Origin: Lacrimispora saccharolytica | GTDB taxonomy: Bacteria > Bacillota > Clostridia > Lachnospirales > Lachnospiraceae | Reading direction: 5' to 3' | Length of the DNA: 64,000 nt | Assembly: GCA_016899975.1 (NCBI GenBank) | Contig: JACJJN010000001.1 | Coordinates: forward strand, 1 to 64,000 | Shown here: piece after piece, positions 7,373 through 15,994 of the stretch | How the letters are laid out: every line of letters starts with the position of its first letter | Numbering within the stretch: the stretch's first letter is position 1 | Translations under genes and position numbers: made by a program | Notes under the pieces: generated by a model | Databases searched by the model: none | What the model saw: the letters and a program-made list of their open reading frames with translations, nothing else | What the model was told of the DNA's origin: nothing

Positions 7373-8782
7373 ATGAAAAACGAACTGAAAGGACTTGGAA
7401 AAATTTTTGCCTTTACCTTTGAACGGCAGGTAAAGAGCACCGGATATCTTGTGGGAACGATTGTCTTTGCCCTGCTCTGTTTTCTGCTTCCGGCCGGAAT
7501 TATGGCGGCTGTGGAATATTTCGGAGGGGATTCCGATTCTGCAGTGGAAACAGCAGCTGTCAGTCCGGTACAAACCGTCTATGTGGCAGATGAAACAGAC
7601 GGCGCGGCTGACTGGAATCTTCTGACACAGGCAGGATCTGAAACTTTCGGCGGAATCTCCTATGTCACATGCGGCAGTCTGGAAGAAGCCGACGCACAGG
7701 CGGGGCAGGAGGAGCACAGCCTGATCCTTCTTCTGGAAGAAGCGAAGAAGACCGCCCAGGAAAATGCACTGAGCCAGGCTTCCAACGGATCACAAAATGG
7801 CTATCAGATGCACCTTCTTCTCCCGGACAACACTTCGCTGTCGGAAGGAGACGCGGGAGATCTCGAATCGTTTCTGCAGGCAAATTTCCAGATCATCCTG
7901 CTTCAGAAATCCGGCATTGACCCGGCCGCAGCGGCGGAACTTCTTGTTCCAGCAACTACGGAGGTAACAACCGTTGGAGAGGAAGCGCTTTCAGAGACGG
8001 AAGCGGCGCTGGAAAGTATGCGGGAAGTACTGGGAATGCTTCTTCCGTATCTGAATATTATGATCCTGTATTTCCTGGTGCTGTTCTATGGTCAGGGAGT
8101 GGCAAACAACGTGATCATGGAAAAGACCTCCAAACTGATGGACACCTTTCTGGTTGCAGTGAAACCGACGGCGATGGTTTTTGGAAAGGTGCTTGCGGTC
8201 ACTGCGGCGAGCATGCTGCAGTTTGTCATCGTCGCTGCCAGCCTGATCGGCGGTTTTGCAGCGGGAAGCGCATTGGTCCGCATGATCAACCCGGATTCCG
8301 ACATGCTGCTTTTGCTGTTCTTTGATTCACTGAGTGAGTTCCAGGGAGTGCTGACTGTGCCGGGAATCCTGCTTGCTGTCGTGATGATGGTTTCCGGATT
8401 TTTCCTTTACTGTTCGCTGTCTGCCATCGGAGGTTCTGCGGCAGGGAAACCGGAAGATCTGTCATCCACGAATGTGGTATTTACCACGGTACTGATCGTC
8501 AGTTTTCTTGCAGCACTTTATGCGGGAGGTATCGGAAGTATGGATTCCGGAGCTTTTGCCAAGTGGCTGGATTTTGTTCCGTTTACCTCGATTCTGGTAA
8601 CGCCAAGCCGGATCATGCTCGGAGAAGTTTCTCTGGGAATGGGATTTGTGTCCCTGCTTCTCGTGCTGATCGTCTCAGTGCTTTGCCTGCTTCTTGCAGG
8701 AAAGGTTTATCGGATGATGGCGCTCTATAAGGGCAATCCGCCGACACCGGCGAAGCTGATGAAAATGCTGAAAGAAAAATAA
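7373..8782 (+). CDS. ABC-2 type permease (NatB-like), second subunit
   Basis: A 469-residue permease homologous in layout to its upstream neighbour: an N-terminal helix (LVGTIVFALLCFLLPAGIMAA), a long outside domain rich in Glu, Gln and Ala, and a helix bundle including the coupling segment MEKTSKLMDTFLVAVKP. Both permeases begin with the same cytoplasmic lead (LKGLGKIFAFTF here, LQGVGKVFQFTL upstream), which indicates gene duplication and a heterodimeric exporter. The start at ATG 7373, one base after the previous stop, follows GAAAGGAGCAG. A bidirectional terminator follows at 8812-8859. Confidence 0.88.
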   Translation: MKNELKGLGKIFAFTFERQVKSTGYLVGTIVFALLCFLLPAGIMAAVEYFGGDSDSAVETAAVSPVQTVYVADETDGAADWNLLTQAGSETFGGISYVTCGSLEEADAQAGQEEHSLILLLEEAKKTAQENALSQASNGSQNGYQMHLLLPDNTSLSEGDAGDLESFLQANFQIILLQKSGIDPAAAAELLVPATTEVTTVGEEALSETEAALESMREVLGMLLPYLNIMILYFLVLFYGQGVANNVIMEKTSKLMDTFLVAVKPTAMVFGKVLAVTAASMLQFVIVAASLIGGFAAGSALVRMINPDSDMLLLLFFDSLSEFQGVLTVPGILLAVVMMVSGFFLYCSLSAIGGSAAGKPEDLSSTNVVFTTVLIVSFLAALYAGGIGSMDSGAFAKWLDFVPFTSILVTPSRIMLGEVSLGMGFVSLLLVLIVSVLCLLLAGKVYRMMALYKGNPPTPAKLMKMLKEK

Positions 8783-8811
8783 CCGCTCCGCGTACGGAAC
8801 GGCTGCTGGCT

Positions 8812-8859
8812 AAAAAAGCCGGCATGGCTTCATCGATTGATGTGCCATGTCGGCTTTTT
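8812..8859. terminator. bidirectional terminator between convergent operons
   Basis: AAAAAAGCCGGCATGGC and GCCATGTCGGCTTTTT pair across a 15-base loop, with A and T runs on the two flanks. It serves the ABC operon from the left and the response regulator/kinase pair from the right. Confidence 0.85.
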
Positions 8860-8879
8860 GTAAATCATGGATGCAAAAT

Positions 8880-9503
8880 TTAATGTTCATTTTTCAGATA
8901 AAAAACAGCCAGCTGGGTGCGGTCGCGAAGGCTGAGCTTGTCCAGGATCGCGCTCAGGTAGTTTCGCACCGTTCCTTCGCTCAGGTACAGGTTTTGAGCA
9001 ATTTCTTTGTTGCTCATTCCCTGGGCGACCAGGGCAATGACTTCCAGCTCTCTGGGACCGATGTGGTAGGTTTCCCAGGGAAAACTTTTCTGCCCGGTCA
9101 GGAGATGAGGGAGTTTTGCGGTAATCTCGTTTCCATAGACCGTTTGCCCGGAGTACACAGCTTTCAGGGCGGGAATGATGCTGTTGTAGTCTTGTTTCAG
9201 CAGATAGCCCCTGGCGCCGAGTTTCAGGGCGCGGATGATGTATTCGTCATCCAGAAAGGTAGTCAGCAGGAGGATCTTCGCCTGGGGATCAAGGGCAAGG
9301 ATCTCTGCCGACGCAGCCAGCCCGTCCATCTCTTCCATCCGGATATCCATCAGAAGGATGTCCGGACGGAGAGAATCGTAGAGAGTGACCGCCTCTTTTC
9401 CGTTCTTACCAGAACCGCAGACCTGAATCCCGCTGTCGGATTCCAGAATGGTTTTCAGAGCTGTAGTGATAAAAAAGTCGTCGTCGATGATCAAAACTCT
9501 CAT
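8880..9503 (-). CDS. NarL/LuxR-type response regulator
   Basis: A 207-residue two-domain regulator. The receiver has the acidic pocket DDD (residues 7-9), phospho-acceptor Asp53 in LLMDIRM, the Thr in LLTTF and the Lys in LLKQD. The C-terminal LuxR-type helix-turn-helix (about residues 145-200) includes RELEVIALVAQGMSNKEIA and GTVRNYLSAIL. It follows the histidine kinase gene at 9557-10639 in the same direction, so the two form a cognate pair. The nearest likely target is the divergently read ABC operon at 10866-14111. The gene starts at ATG 9503 with GGAGAACC upstream. Confidence 0.93.
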   Translation of the reverse strand: MRVLIIDDDFFITTALKTILESDSGIQVCGSGKNGKEAVTLYDSLRPDILLMDIRMEEMDGLAASAEILALDPQAKILLLTTFLDDEYIIRALKLGARGYLLKQDYNSIIPALKAVYSGQTVYGNEITAKLPHLLTGQKSFPWETYHIGPRELEVIALVAQGMSNKEIAQNLYLSEGTVRNYLSAILDKLSLRDRTQLAVFYLKNEH

Positions 9504-9556
9504 AAGGTTCTCCTTTTCATGTCACCGTATTCCGGCGGCGCATGTTTTCTTTTCAT

Positions 9557-10639
9557 TTACTTTTTTGGAATCGTGATAAAAATCCGAAAACCATTTTCTG
9601 CCTGAATATGGATCGAACCATTCAGCGCTTCCACCCGTTCTTTCATGTTGCTCAGGCCGATGCCGTGTGTCTCCGGCACCGCGCCGCCTGTTCCTACGCC
9701 GTTGTCCCGAATGATCAGCTGATACATACCCGGATGTTCCCGGAGGGTGATCCATGCCTGTTCGGCTTGACTGTGGGCGGCGATATTGGACAGTCCTTCT
9801 TTCAAAACAGCAATCATACAGTAGCGCACTTCCGGCGGAGGCGGACAGCTGATATCATATTCCAGGGATACGGGGCAGCTGTGAAAATCTGCCACAAGGT
9901 TTTCCGCGGTTTCTCTCAGATTGACGGCCTCATCGTGGAGATCGTGCACGCTTTCCCGGATGTTGTTCATGGCTGTGTTCAGCGTGTCCTCCATCTGAGA
10001 AAGCGGTTCTGCGGCGGAAGGCTCCCGGAAGACGGTTTTCATGGCTCCGGTCATCAGGATCGCCCGTGAGAGCATATGTCCCACATGATCATGAATTTCA
10101 CGAGCGATGCGGTTTCGCTCTTTCAGTGTCGCCGCATAGATTTCATAGTTCTGTTTTTCAATCAGCGTTTTATTTTTCTCTTTCAGCAAAAGCGTATATT
10201 CAAAACTGTCGTCCCTGGCTTTCTTGTAAGTCTGCGAAAGCTCTTCGTAGGACGAACTGCGGAACCACAGAATTCCGCCCAAAACCATTCCCAGGAGAAG
10301 GTAATAAACGGTAAAGGCAGAAGAGCCGGAAACAGAATAGCAGAAGAGAAGCCCAGTCAGCAGTAAGACCCATAAATTCTTTCGGGACAGGAGTCCCGCA
10401 GACAGGTAATCATATGCCAGCAGGGGACAGAAAAGAATTCCCTGAGGGAAAAATATTGTCAACAAACCATAGCTTCCGAGAACGATCAGAGAAAAGCATT
10501 TCTGCCGGGAAAATTCGAGAATGCAGGAACATGCAGACGCAAGAAAGAAAAAACTCACAAACAACGCATCCGCCGGCATCAGAAGACAGATTCCAAGAGA
10601 ATATAAGAGCAGCAGCGCCTTGTCGATCAGTCGGTTCAC
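9557..10639 (-). CDS. sensor histidine kinase, HisKA_3 type
   Basis: A 360-residue membrane kinase. The first 125 residues are about five hydrophobic helices with almost no outside loop, so the sensor is probably within the membrane. A coiled linker leads to the HisKA_3 dimerisation box REIHDHVGHML, with the phosphorylated His near residue 183, and then a HATPase_c domain with NIAAHS, IRDNGVGTGG and GIGLSNMKERVE. The start is GTG 10639 behind AAAGGAGGG. Such intramembrane-sensing kinases next to ABC exporters commonly respond to cell-envelope antibiotics or peptides; that role here is inference from context. Confidence 0.9.
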   Translation of the reverse strand: MNRLIDKALLLLYSLGICLLMPADALFVSFFFLASACSCILEFSRQKCFSLIVLGSYGLLTIFFPQGILFCPLLAYDYLSAGLLSRKNLWVLLLTGLLFCYSVSGSSAFTVYYLLLGMVLGGILWFRSSSYEELSQTYKKARDDSFEYTLLLKEKNKTLIEKQNYEIYAATLKERNRIAREIHDHVGHMLSRAILMTGAMKTVFREPSAAEPLSQMEDTLNTAMNNIRESVHDLHDEAVNLRETAENLVADFHSCPVSLEYDISCPPPPEVRYCMIAVLKEGLSNIAAHSQAEQAWITLREHPGMYQLIIRDNGVGTGGAVPETHGIGLSNMKERVEALNGSIHIQAENGFRIFITIPKK

Positions 10640-10679
10640 GGTTGCTTTCCCTCCTTTCTGCTGTTTTCCTCATTTTTTC

Positions 10680-10708
10680 ATTATATCTTGGTGTCCAATA
10701 AAAGTAAA
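10680..10708 (-). promoter_or_regulatory. promoter for the kinase/regulator operon
   Basis: Read leftwards, TTTACT (10708-10703), a 17-base spacer and TATAAT (10685-10680) lie about 40 bases before the GTG start of the kinase. Confidence 0.65.
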
Positions 10709-10725
10709 GTTTCTCTGTGGGATGT

Positions 10726-10739
10726 ATGACATTTGTCAT
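10726..10739. promoter_or_regulatory. ATGACA-TT-TGTCAT palindrome in the divergent promoter region
   Basis: A perfect six-base inverted repeat with a two-base centre lies between the kinase promoter and the start of the divergent ABC operon. It has the size of a dimeric LuxR-type regulator site and is a candidate operator for the response regulator at 8880-9503. Confidence 0.4.
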
Positions 10740-10865
10740 GGAAGTTCCTGACACCAGACACTGTGAAAAAAGAAAGAGATCTGATAGGATAGAATCAGAC
10801 AGGCGCCCTGCTGACGGAATTGCAGCATGGATAAGAAAAGTCAAAAAAGAAAGGACGGAACGCAA

Positions 10866-11801
10866 ATGTCTATGATAGAGATTCGAAATCTTGTAAAAAG
10901 ATACAAAGATACGATTGCCCTGGACCACCTGAATCTGGATATTGAAGAAGGCGAGATTTTCGGACTCCTCGGTCCAAACGGTTCGGGAAAAACCACGGTG
11001 ATCAACTGCCTGCTGGCTTTGCTGAAATTTGACAAAGGAAGCATTAAAATCTTCGGAGAGGAAATTCAGCCGGACAGCTATGAGATCAAGCGGCAGATTG
11101 GAATCGTCATGCAGAATGTCGCTGTTTTCAACGAATTGAATGTCTATGAAAACGTGGACTATTTCTGTGGACTTTATGTGCCGGACAGAAGGAAACGAAA
11201 ACAGCTGGTGGAAGAGGCGATTGCCTTCACCGGACTGGAGGGCTACGAAAAGAAGCGGCCTCAAAAGCTGTCCGGAGGACTGCTTCGCCGTCTGAATATT
11301 GCCTGCGGCATCGCTCATCGTCCAAGACTGGTAATCCTGGATGAACCTACCGTAGCGGTAGACCCCCAGAGCCGCAACAAAATTCTGGAAGGGATCTGTC
11401 AGATGAATCGCCAGGGTTCCACCATTATCTACACCTCCCATTACATGGAAGAAGTGGAACAGATCTGCAGCCGGATCGCCATACTGGATAAAGGAAGATG
11501 CCTGGCGTTGGGCACAAAGGAAGATCTGAAGCATATGATCAAGACGGGAGAGAAGGTTCATCTGGAGGGCATCTGCCTGACGCCGGTCCAGCTGGAGACC
11601 ATCCGCCGGATGCCGCAGGTTTATTCTGCTGTCTACGAAAATGAAACTCTGACACTTCGTTATGAGGGAAGCGGCAGCCATCTGCTCGGACTGCTCCACT
11701 ATCTGGAAGAAGAGCATCTGACCTGCGGAAGCTGCTTTTCCGAGCTGCCCACACTGAACGATGTATTTCTTGAAATCACGGGAAAAGAACTCAGAGACTG
11801 A
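10866..11801 (+). CDS. ABC transporter ATP-binding protein
   Basis: A 311-residue ABC ATPase with Walker A GPNGSGKTT (about residues 36-44), signature LSGGLLRR, Walker B LVILDEPT and the D-loop region with VDPQSR. The usual Gln after the signature is replaced (LSGGLL). A C-terminal domain of about 90 residues follows, as in the antibiotic-export DrrA/CcmA-like group. ATG 10866 is preferred to ATG 10827 because AAAGGACGG sits just before it. It is the first gene of a three-gene operon with two permeases and lies divergent to a two-component pair that probably controls it. Confidence 0.9.
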   Translation: MSMIEIRNLVKRYKDTIALDHLNLDIEEGEIFGLLGPNGSGKTTVINCLLALLKFDKGSIKIFGEEIQPDSYEIKRQIGIVMQNVAVFNELNVYENVDYFCGLYVPDRRKRKQLVEEAIAFTGLEGYEKKRPQKLSGGLLRRLNIACGIAHRPRLVILDEPTVAVDPQSRNKILEGICQMNRQGSTIIYTSHYMEEVEQICSRIAILDKGRCLALGTKEDLKHMIKTGEKVHLEGICLTPVQLETIRRMPQVYSAVYENETLTLRYEGSGSHLLGLLHYLEEEHLTCGSCFSELPTLNDVFLEITGKELRD

Positions 11802-11818
11802 ATGTGGAGGAATGCTTT

Positions 11819-12970
11819 ATGTTTTTGATTATGAAACGGCAGATCCTGGTAAACATCCGGGAAAAATCCAATATTTTCTGGACCATGATCTTCCCGCTGA
11901 TCCTTGCGACCTTATTTCATTTTACACTTGGAGAGATGCTGGATCAGAATGGAATGGAAACGATTTCGGCTGCCTATGTGACGCAATCCGCCGCCGAATC
12001 CGCAGAGAGTCCGTCTCACCAGGAAAAGGACAGTTTTCTTGAATACCTGGAAAGCTTTGACAATTCCTGGCTGAAGATCCTCCCTATGACAGAGAAGGAA
12101 GCGGAAAATGCACTGAAAAACGATGAAATTCTCGGCACTTTTTACGGTGGAGAAGAAAAGAGTCTGACCATCGGGGAGAACTCTACATACACCAGCATTC
12201 TCTCACAGATTCTGGAGATTTATGAAAAAAATGAAGTGTTGATCGCCCGGATTGCACAGGATCATCCGGAACACCTTTCCGATGCCGTCGCGGCGCTGGA
12301 AGACTATAAAACCTGCACGGAGACCGTGACCTTTGGCGGAACATCCATGGACAGTGTACAGAACTATTTCTTTGCCCTGATTGCGATGACCTGCCTTTAC
12401 GGCAGCTTTATGGGAATGTACAACGCCGTTGGCGTTCAGGCAAACACATCCGTTCTCGGAGCACGGCTGACTGCAGGGTGTGTGAAACGGTATAAAAGCA
12501 TTGCCGCCAGCCTTCTGTCTTCCTGGATGATCAGTTTTCTTGAGGTTTTGATTCTGCTGTTCTATATGGATGTGATTCTGGGAGACATTGATCTGTCAAG
12601 GCAGATACTTCAGATTTTTGTCATCTGTGCAGCAGCGACCCTGTATTCCTGCAGTCTGGGAATGGTGATCGGAACCGTGGGCAGCTGGAGCGCAAACCTG
12701 AAGAACGGAATAGTGGTGGCTGTAAGCATGGCATGCTCCTTTGCCGCAGACCTGATGCTCAGCGGAGTGAAAGGCGCAATTGAAACGTATGCGCCGGTGA
12801 TCAACCGGATCAATCCAGGCGCACTGACCACAGATGCCTTTTACAGTGTGCTGGTCTACAATGATACAGAAAAATATTTCAGAAGCCTGATTCTGCTGAC
12901 CGTTTTTGCTTTACTTCTTTTGACGGCCGCAGTTTTATCGATGAGGAGAATGCGATATGAAAGTATATAA
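11819..12970 (+). CDS. ABC-2 type permease
   Basis: A 383-residue membrane subunit. It has one N-terminal helix (IFPLILATLFHFTLG), a long outside domain to about residue 175, and five or six C-terminal helices, as in ABC2_membrane_3 exporters. ATG 11819 is chosen because GGAGG lies eight bases upstream. It overlaps the following permease gene by 14 bases, implying translational coupling. Together with the neighbours it makes an ATPase plus two-permease exporter. Confidence 0.87.
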   Translation: MFLIMKRQILVNIREKSNIFWTMIFPLILATLFHFTLGEMLDQNGMETISAAYVTQSAAESAESPSHQEKDSFLEYLESFDNSWLKILPMTEKEAENALKNDEILGTFYGGEEKSLTIGENSTYTSILSQILEIYEKNEVLIARIAQDHPEHLSDAVAALEDYKTCTETVTFGGTSMDSVQNYFFALIAMTCLYGSFMGMYNAVGVQANTSVLGARLTAGCVKRYKSIAASLLSSWMISFLEVLILLFYMDVILGDIDLSRQILQIFVICAAATLYSCSLGMVIGTVGSWSANLKNGIVVAVSMACSFAADLMLSGVKGAIETYAPVINRINPGALTTDAFYSVLVYNDTEKYFRSLILLTVFALLLLTAAVLSMRRMRYESI

Positions 12971-14111
12971 GGGATATCTCATGGCACTGAGAGCGAACGT
13001 ATCCACGATTATCCTGTACTGTTCTATTTTTCTGCTGGTGGCAGTCTCTATGGTACACCTTTCCTCTGGAGAAAAAAGCAGCGGAAGTTATTCTCAGCAG
13101 AGACTTTCCATCGGCGTGGTGGACCGGGACAACAGTCTTTGGTCAAAAACACTTGTGGAATATCTGGAACAGTATCACGATGTGACAATCATGGAAGATG
13201 ATACGGATGCCCTGGCGGAGTCTGTCTACCGTTCTGACATTGTCTACGCTGTGATGATTCCGGAAAATTTTCAGGAAACCTGTATCCTGGGAGAAGAAAC
13301 GATCGAGACACTGACGGAATCCGGAAGTCAGTGGGAGTACTATGTGAACGGAAGGATCGACAGCTTTGTCAATACGGCAAAAGTCCTTCTGGCAGGAGGC
13401 TATTCTTCCGAGGAAGCGGCACAGCATACGCTGGAAACCGCAGTAATCCAGGCGCAGGTGCGGCTGGAAAGTTCCCGGGAGGACGCGGCAGTTTACAATG
13501 TGTTCCGTTTTATGCCGTATCTGTATTTCAGCATTCTGTGCTTTGTCCTGGGATTGATTCAGAAGGAATATCAGAATATTGATATCCGCAGAAGATTGCT
13601 TGCCTCCAGCCTGACTTTAAAAAGCCAGAATCTCCAGAGCCTGCTTGCTTTTTTCACGATCGGAATACTCTCATGGATTCTCTGCGAGGGAATCGGCGTC
13701 CTCACCTGTGCTTCCGAATTCTGGGACAATCCGAATCGGTGGCTGATCTTTCTCAATGGATTTACGATCATGCTGGCGGCTCTGGCTGCATCCTATTTTG
13801 TCGGAAGCATGGCAAAAACCGCTTCCGCAGTCAACGGAATGGCAAATGTTCTGAGCCTTGGTTTTTGTTTCCTGGGCGGAATCTTTGTCCCTCTGGAACT
13901 TCTGACCGGCGTGATCAAAGACATCGGTCAGTTTTTCCCCACCTACTGGTATGCGCAGAACATCTCGATTCTCAGCTTTAATGACACACTGACCGATTCT
14001 CTGAAGACAACCCTTTTTCAGGGAATGTTGATCCAGGTTCTTTTTGCCTTCGCATGCGTGGCGGTTGCTCTGGCAATCGGGAAAGCGAGGAGACAGGAAG
14101 AAGCAAATTGA
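12957..14111 (+). CDS. ABC-2 type permease
   Basis: A 384-residue permease with an N-terminal helix (residues 12-32), an outside domain that begins with the typical GVVDRDNS segment, and a C-terminal helix bundle including LGFCFLGGIFVPLELL, a sequence typical of ABC-2 drug and lipid exporters. It starts inside the end of the previous gene. The 181 bases after its stop hold no gene; a small TGCAGAACC/GGTTCTGCA hairpin at 14200-14220 has no T run. Confidence 0.87.
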   Translation: MKVYKGYLMALRANVSTIILYCSIFLLVAVSMVHLSSGEKSSGSYSQQRLSIGVVDRDNSLWSKTLVEYLEQYHDVTIMEDDTDALAESVYRSDIVYAVMIPENFQETCILGEETIETLTESGSQWEYYVNGRIDSFVNTAKVLLAGGYSSEEAAQHTLETAVIQAQVRLESSREDAAVYNVFRFMPYLYFSILCFVLGLIQKEYQNIDIRRRLLASSLTLKSQNLQSLLAFFTIGILSWILCEGIGVLTCASEFWDNPNRWLIFLNGFTIMLAALAASYFVGSMAKTASAVNGMANVLSLGFCFLGGIFVPLELLTGVIKDIGQFFPTYWYAQNISILSFNDTLTDSLKTTLFQGMLIQVLFAFACVAVALAIGKARRQEEAN

Positions 14112-14292
14112 AGAGGCGCAGAGAATTACTGCGGAAGACTGAACTTTTAAAATTCAACCAGTAGTAGAACGACCAATGAAAACTCTAATATCCGGTTATT
14201 GCAGAACCTTTGGTTCTGCAGTACATTGTGTTTATAGCAGTCATGCAAATCTTCACAGGATTAAAATGTGGTAAACACCAGGAGGTCGTACA

Positions 14293-15324
14293 ATGCTGGA
14301 TTATAAAAAAACAGGAACTTTTCTTGCTTCTAAAAGAAAGCAGGCGCAAATGACGCAGGCAGATGTTGCACAGAAACTTGGCGTATCTTTTCAGTCAGTT
14401 TCAAAATGGGAAAACGGAACGCTTCCGTTTCCTGAAATCCCGCATCCTGTGCTTGTCCTGAAATCAGAAGAACCTGGTTCCAAGCAGAAGCTGGCAATGG
14501 AATACGGTTACAGCGAATCTATCTGTCACGATATGATCAATCATCTGGTAAACGATATTATGGTAATGGGAGCACGTCCTCTTGCCGTGTTGGATACCAT
14601 TGTCTGCGGCAGTGCAGAAAAGGAGACGATCAAATCGTTTATCAAAGGCATTTCAGACGCCTGTCGGGAAAACGGATGCTCTCTTGTCGGCGGTGAAACG
14701 TCCATACAGCCGCAGGTGGTAGAAAAAGGCGTCTATGTTCTCACTTCAAGTATCGCCGGTATCTTATCCAAAGACAAAGTAATTGATGGCTCTGGCATCA
14801 CAGAAGGAGACACAGTGCTTGCTGTTGCGTCCAACGGTCTTCACACCAACGGATATAGCCTTGTCCGCATGCTGATGGACCAGGCGCCTCAGATTAAGCT
14901 GGAAAAAATTGATGGGGAAACCTTTATCGAACAGATTATGAAACCTCACACAACCTACCGAAACGCGATTCGGAATCTTTTGGAATGCCCTGGCATTCAT
15001 GGAATGGCTCACATTACCGGCGGCGGCATCCAGGGAAATCTTTGCAGGATTCTGCCTGACGGTCTGTACGCAGACATTGATCTGTCCAAAATCAAAACGC
15101 TGCCCATTTTCCGTTATATTCAAAGAATCGGAAACATCGACGAGGCGGAGATGCTGTCCACGTTTAACTGCGGTGTCGGTCTGATTGTTGTGGTTTCGGA
15201 GCGTTATGCAGAACAGGCGATTCGGAACATTGCAAAATATCACGATTGTTATGAGATTGGCAGAATCCGAAAGGGAAACGGAAAGGTTCTTTTCAGAAAC
15301 TCTGTCAACTGGGAATCTTCATAA
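14293..15324 (+). CDS. XRE helix-turn-helix fused to a shortened PurM-like (AIR synthase) domain
   Basis: A 343-residue fusion. Residues 7-45 are an XRE-type DNA-binding domain (QADVAQKLGVSFQSVSKWENG). From residue 46 the protein follows AIR synthase/PurM: the SLVGGETS, HTNGYSLVR, AHITGGG and TFNCGVG motifs are all present in order. The PurM ATP loop DGVGTK is replaced by SEEPGSK, and the N-terminal strand carrying the first nucleotide-binding residues is absent: the frame passes directly from KWENGTLP to FPEIPHPV. This looks like an in-frame deletion that removed the last HTH helix and the PurM N-terminus, or a naturally minimal regulator. Purine synthesis activity is unlikely. It may sense a nucleotide or be decaying. 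Start ATG 14293 follows CCAGGAGG. Confidence 0.8.
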   Translation: MLDYKKTGTFLASKRKQAQMTQADVAQKLGVSFQSVSKWENGTLPFPEIPHPVLVLKSEEPGSKQKLAMEYGYSESICHDMINHLVNDIMVMGARPLAVLDTIVCGSAEKETIKSFIKGISDACRENGCSLVGGETSIQPQVVEKGVYVLTSSIAGILSKDKVIDGSGITEGDTVLAVASNGLHTNGYSLVRMLMDQAPQIKLEKIDGETFIEQIMKPHTTYRNAIRNLLECPGIHGMAHITGGGIQGNLCRILPDGLYADIDLSKIKTLPIFRYIQRIGNIDEAEMLSTFNCGVGLIVVVSERYAEQAIRNIAKYHDCYEIGRIRKGNGKVLFRNSVNWESS

Positions 15325-15341
15325 GCATTGATAAAAATCTA

Positions 15342-15372
15342 TTGACCTGAAGTGAATTCCAAGGTGTATAAT
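15342..15372 (+). promoter_or_regulatory. MerR-type promoter with 19-base spacer
   Basis: TTGACC (15342-15347) and TATAAT (15367-15372) are separated by 19 bases, too long for free sigma-A recognition but the spacing used by MerR-family activators. The spacer holds an ACCT-N13-AGGT end-to-end dyad like MerR operators. It lies 64 bases upstream of the broken aldo/keto reductase. No merR gene is nearby in this window. Confidence 0.5.
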
Positions 15373-15406
15373 CTTCCAACATAAGCTGGAAGGTGATACA
15401 CCTTTT
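15361..15406 (+). terminator. terminator-like hairpin before the broken reductase
   Basis: AAGGTGTAT pairs with ATACACCTT, with an inner CTTCCA/TGGAAG stem, followed by TTTTT. It overlaps the -10 box of the promoter at 15342-15372, so it can end transcripts from the HTH-PurM gene, or form at the very 5' end of the reductase transcript. Confidence 0.6.
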
Positions 15407-15435
15407 TGATACCTGAAAACAAGGAGGAACAGAAC

Positions 15436-15878
15436 ATGGAATATCGTAAACTGCCAAAAGGAGAGGAACGCATCAGCATTCTGGGAATGGGAACCAGTTC
15501 CATCGGAGCTTCCGGGGAAAAGGAAGCGCAGGAAGTGATGGCTCTTGCCCTGGAACAGGGGATCAATTACTTCGATCTTGCATCCGCCGATGCCGTACCG
15601 TTTCCTGCGTTTGGCAAGGAGATTGCCGGCTGCCGAAAGGATGTGCATTTCCAGATTCATTTCGGAGCAGACTACCACACAGGAACCTATGGATGGACCA
15701 CTAACCTCTATATGATCCGCAAATCCATTGACTGGCAGCTGAACGCACTGAAGATTACAGAAAGCTGGAGAAAAAGGCGGACGACTGTATCCGCTGCGGT
15801 CATTGTGAAAAACGGTGTCCATTCCATGTTAGTCAGATCAGCCGCATGGATGAGATCGCAGATTACTTCAACAAATAA
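15436..15878 (+). pseudogene. Fe-S aldo/keto reductase with internal deletion and frameshift
   Basis: From ATG 15436 (site AAGGAGG) the first about 105 residues follow the aldo/keto reductase N-terminus (LGMGTSSIG, INYFDLASAD). After QLNALK the barrel is cut. The original C-terminal ferredoxin-like end resumes in another frame from about 15758: EDYRKLEKKADDCIRCGH, then CEKRCPFHV, ending at TAA 15876-15878. About two thirds of the (alpha/beta)8 barrel are missing and the parts are out of frame, so no functional enzyme is made. The in-frame continuation to 15912 is meaningless sequence. This is the second deletion product in a row after the HTH-PurM gene. Confidence 0.8.
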
Positions 15879-15915
15879 TTACAGCCAAAACAGAGCATTA
15901 CAGTCTAAATAAAAG

Positions 15916-15972
15916 AAAAGGATGTCCGAAATGTCTGTAGTTTTTGAACACAGACATTCAGGCATCCTTTTT
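15916..15972. terminator. bidirectional terminator
   Basis: AAAAGGATG pairs with CATCCTTTTT and, inside it, AATGTCTGT pairs with ACAGACATT. It separates the plus-strand pseudogene from the minus-strand aromatic amino acid operon that ends at 15995. Confidence 0.8.
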
Positions 15973-15994
15973 ACTGTTCCGCTATCGGAAATAT

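Noticed and set aside
10410-11717. 435-codon minus-strand ORF over the ABC ATPase and kinase start
   Set aside because: It overlaps two well-supported genes on the other strand or frame, and its sequence has no domain resemblance.
14200-14220. TGCAGAACC/GGTTCTGCA hairpin as terminator of the second ABC operon
   Set aside because: There is no T run on either side and it is only nine pairs; not strong enough to call.
15436-15912. Short intact aldo/keto reductase variant
   Set aside because: The in-frame end after residue 105 is meaningless, while the true Cys-rich C-terminus is present out of frame; it is a pseudogene.
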